From NCBI GenBank assembly GCA_019828595.1, contig JAHQRK010000007.1, forward strand, positions 1,116,001-1,180,000: a stretch of DNA of 64,000 bases, read 5' to 3'. The notes under the pieces were generated by a model. It was not told the origin of the DNA and did not search any database. It was given only the letters and a program-made list of their open reading frames with translations. Each line of letters begins with the position of its first letter. Position 1 is the stretch's first letter. The position numbers and the translations under genes are program-made. The DNA is from Aphanomyces cochlioides. Its lineage: Eukaryota > Oomycota > Saprolegniomycetes > Saprolegniales > Verrucalvaceae. Shown here piece by piece: positions 62,088-64,000 of the stretch.

Positions 62088-63771
62088 TTTAATCGTGCCA
62101 AGTCTAACTGGACCCTGTCCTGGACGTCTTGTCCCTCAGGGCGCAGAGCGGACAAATTCTTCGGCACCGACGAAGTTTTGCGTTCGATATTGGGAATGAT
62201 TGAAAATTGCGATAGATGCTGGCTTCGTATCCCCAGTCTCCGGCTGCTAAGTTTATGAAGTCGAAGCATCGACGTTGGTTTAGCAGGACGATGAGGAATC
62301 GGCGTTGGAAGAATTCGTTCCGTGGCAGAAGCAGACTCATCGGTGGACGTTTTGTTGTCGTCAGTCACGATACTCATGCGATGAAGACCGTCGTAGACAT
62401 GGGCAGCATCATTGTGGATGGGATGGAGGTCATAAAGCGGCCCAGTGTTTGGAAACAATGGGACTGCTTCATGGATTGTGTTGGGCACCGATGCTGCGAG
62501 TGGTGTTACAGCAGCAGGGCGAACAATTCCCTTGCTACCTCCACTCTTGCTGCTGTCTTGTCGCTTTGACGTGGGAGGAAGCTCAATGTCTTGACGGATT
62601 AATGTATTCTGGCGAGTCGTGGGGCCTTGGGCGGGCATGACACGAATGCCAAGCACGGGAACTTCTTCCAAAGCGACGCGGGATTTGATAATAACGCAGT
62701 AGCGTGGAGCATTGAAAGCCCAGTACGTGTTCCGCACCATGTAGATCGTTAGGATCTGAAGGCGTTGGATGGCAAAGTCATAGACGTTGAAAGTCCACGT
62801 CAGCGGCACGTCTTCGACAACTTTGCAATCCAAATGGACGAGGCCATGAACAACGTCAACATAAAGTCGATGATCGAGGGAGCCGCTGCTGACACTCATT
62901 GAAACAGTCGCAACAAAAAGGCAAATTAAAATGATCAGGAGAATGTACTTGGCGAGGTTGCGCATCGAGAGAGGGTAGGCATCGTACATCACGACAGCGG
63001 AAAAGCCTAGGATGCCAATGATGTTGTATATGATGATGACGAGGTCCCATTCGTAGAGAGCCATGATCGCGACGGCGTACAAAATGGCTTGCGTGATGAA
63101 GAACCATGAGTCAAAGTAGCGCAACACGGTGACAGTCATGCGCCAGTTGAGCTGCGACCAGAAGTAGAGCACGAGCCAGAGGATTGAGCCCATGGAGATG
63201 AGGCGGCAGGTTATGTCGCTCGTCAATCGAAGTAGAAAATGCTGCAGTGGCGAATTGTACAGCAGACTCCACACTGTTGTAATAGCTGCCAGACGACTAG
63301 CGACTGGTTTGTGGAGCGACCAAAAGGACCCAATGGCTTGACCAAAGAGTTTTTCAAAGACGGACGTGTTGACGTCGTACTCGGACAACTCTGTGAAAGG
63401 CGTCACTGCGCATAGGATGCCTTTGATCGCGGTCGTGGCTAGCCCGCTCTCCGTTTCGGCATGTGTTGCCACCAAACCGACAGAATGCCGCGACACTGAG
63501 CCTAAATGCACGCATAATGGAGTGAGGAAAGGAAGCTCAAAGATGCCATACCAGATCCAGAGAAGCGATTGACGGGATGGAAGTTGGACGCATTAAAGTA
63601 TTGCCGCCCTGAGCTGCTCAAGCTCGTTCGCCGCCGATGATACCTATAGATGCGATCGACGTACTCTTTGAGTGTGTACATGGCTTTGACTTCGTCATCT
63701 GTGAGCATGGGCTTTCCACGGAGGTAGTTTGTCGTTGCGGCAAAGAGCCGCGTGCCGACAGTCTCAGCCAT
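62084..63771 (-). CDS. Multipass membrane protein, family not recognised
   Basis: Exons 63771-63552 and 63501-62084 (49-nt intron); 1638 nt, 545 residues. I chose ATG 63771 (MAETVGTRLFAATTNYLRGK); an in-frame ATG upstream at 63819 is possible. After a soluble N-terminus come about six to seven hydrophobic segments between residues 115 and 330 (ILWLVLYFWSQ, FFITQAILYAVAIMALY, LVIIIYNIIGILGFSAVVM, YILLIILICLFVATVSM, and an amphipathic stretch ending TYWAFNAPRYCVII). A ~190-residue Ser/Thr/Pro-rich tail with basic patches follows. The layout resembles uncharacterised oomycete transmembrane families; no transporter or receptor motif is visible. Confidence 0.72.
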
Positions 63772-64000
63772 TGTTGAGCCCTCGAGTTTGCTAAGAATAG
63801 ACTGGTCAAGGCATACCATACTTAGGCGTCCTGAAAGAGTGTAACACCTTTCGTCCACTGACAATATGACAACTAGCGAGCTGCAGTCGCGGACTCCAGA
63901 CTGGCCATGATATCGGCACCTTCCAACTGCATTGTCAATGTCAACAATTGCCAGATACAGAATAATACTCTTCATCTACCAACTGGACAACTCGTCGTCA
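63772..64000. other. Upstream region of the membrane-protein gene to window end
   Basis: The minus frame stays open to 63975, but this part lacks conserved-looking sequence and is probably 5' untranslated or promoter. Nothing else is supported. Confidence 0.4.

Noticed and set aside
1..64000. CRISPR arrays, tRNA or rRNA genes, LTR retrotransposons
   Set aside because: No regular spacer-repeat array, cloverleaf with B-box-like GGTTCGA context, rRNA core sequence, or reverse transcriptase motif was seen. Small RNA genes could still be missed by eye.

Overview
The window looks like nuclear DNA of an oomycete, most likely a saprolegnialean such as Aphanomyces (inference). Supporting signs are compact spliced genes with introns of mostly 38-55 nt (GTA.../...TAG borders), transmembrane tyrosine-kinase-like kinases, a FYVE/coiled-coil protein, a Crypton tyrosine-recombinase element, and a flagellar dynein regulatory complex subunit that fits a zoosporic life cycle. 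The supplied open frames often start at TTG or GTG. I moved starts to ATG and rebuilt exons by eye from splice borders, frame and remembered family alignments.

Layout. 1-3.4 kb: tandem trio of ubiquitin-like/RING proteins, the first cut by the window edge and the third a pseudogene. 4.5-7.1 kb: membrane tyrosine-kinase-like kinase. 7.3-9.7 kb (-): Integrator subunit 9, 12 exons. 9.9-12.1 kb (+): VPS33, 11 exons, sharing a 203-bp divergent promoter with INTS9. 12.3-23.4 kb: a cluster of five genes whose proteins end in the same ~50-residue module, fused to DUF7918-like (twice), HTH_psq/CENP-B-like, Kelch/coiled-coil (two tandem copies) or BED-like zinc-finger N-termini. Inside the cluster lies a double-domain Mnn1-like (GT71) glycosyltransferase with a degenerate second domain.

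25-33 kb: tandem array of five secreted, Cys-rich, probably GPI-anchored paralogues, two intact and three decayed, with opposite-strand relics between units. 34.3-36.7 kb: a second membrane kinase, paralogous to the first. 37.7-43 kb: DUF7726-like protein, heat-shock-factor-type protein, PTEN-like phosphatase with C2 and PH domains, and a DRC12-like subunit. 43.7-48.6 kb: 1589-residue zinc-ribbon/FYVE/coiled-coil protein. 48.6-50.2 kb: poorly resolved genes.

51-58 kb is transposon-rich: a Tc1/mariner element with ~190-bp terminal repeats and a broken DD35E transposase, a damaged Crypton, and a pogo-like relic. 58.5-64 kb: a hypothetical gene, PIG-X/PBN1, a MORN-repeat protein, and a multipass membrane protein converging on it with overlapping stop codons. 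The housekeeping genes serve unrelated processes (snRNA processing, vacuolar fusion, GPI synthesis, phosphoinositide signalling). The local themes are family expansion, decay and domain shuffling. I found no rRNA, tRNA or CRISPR.
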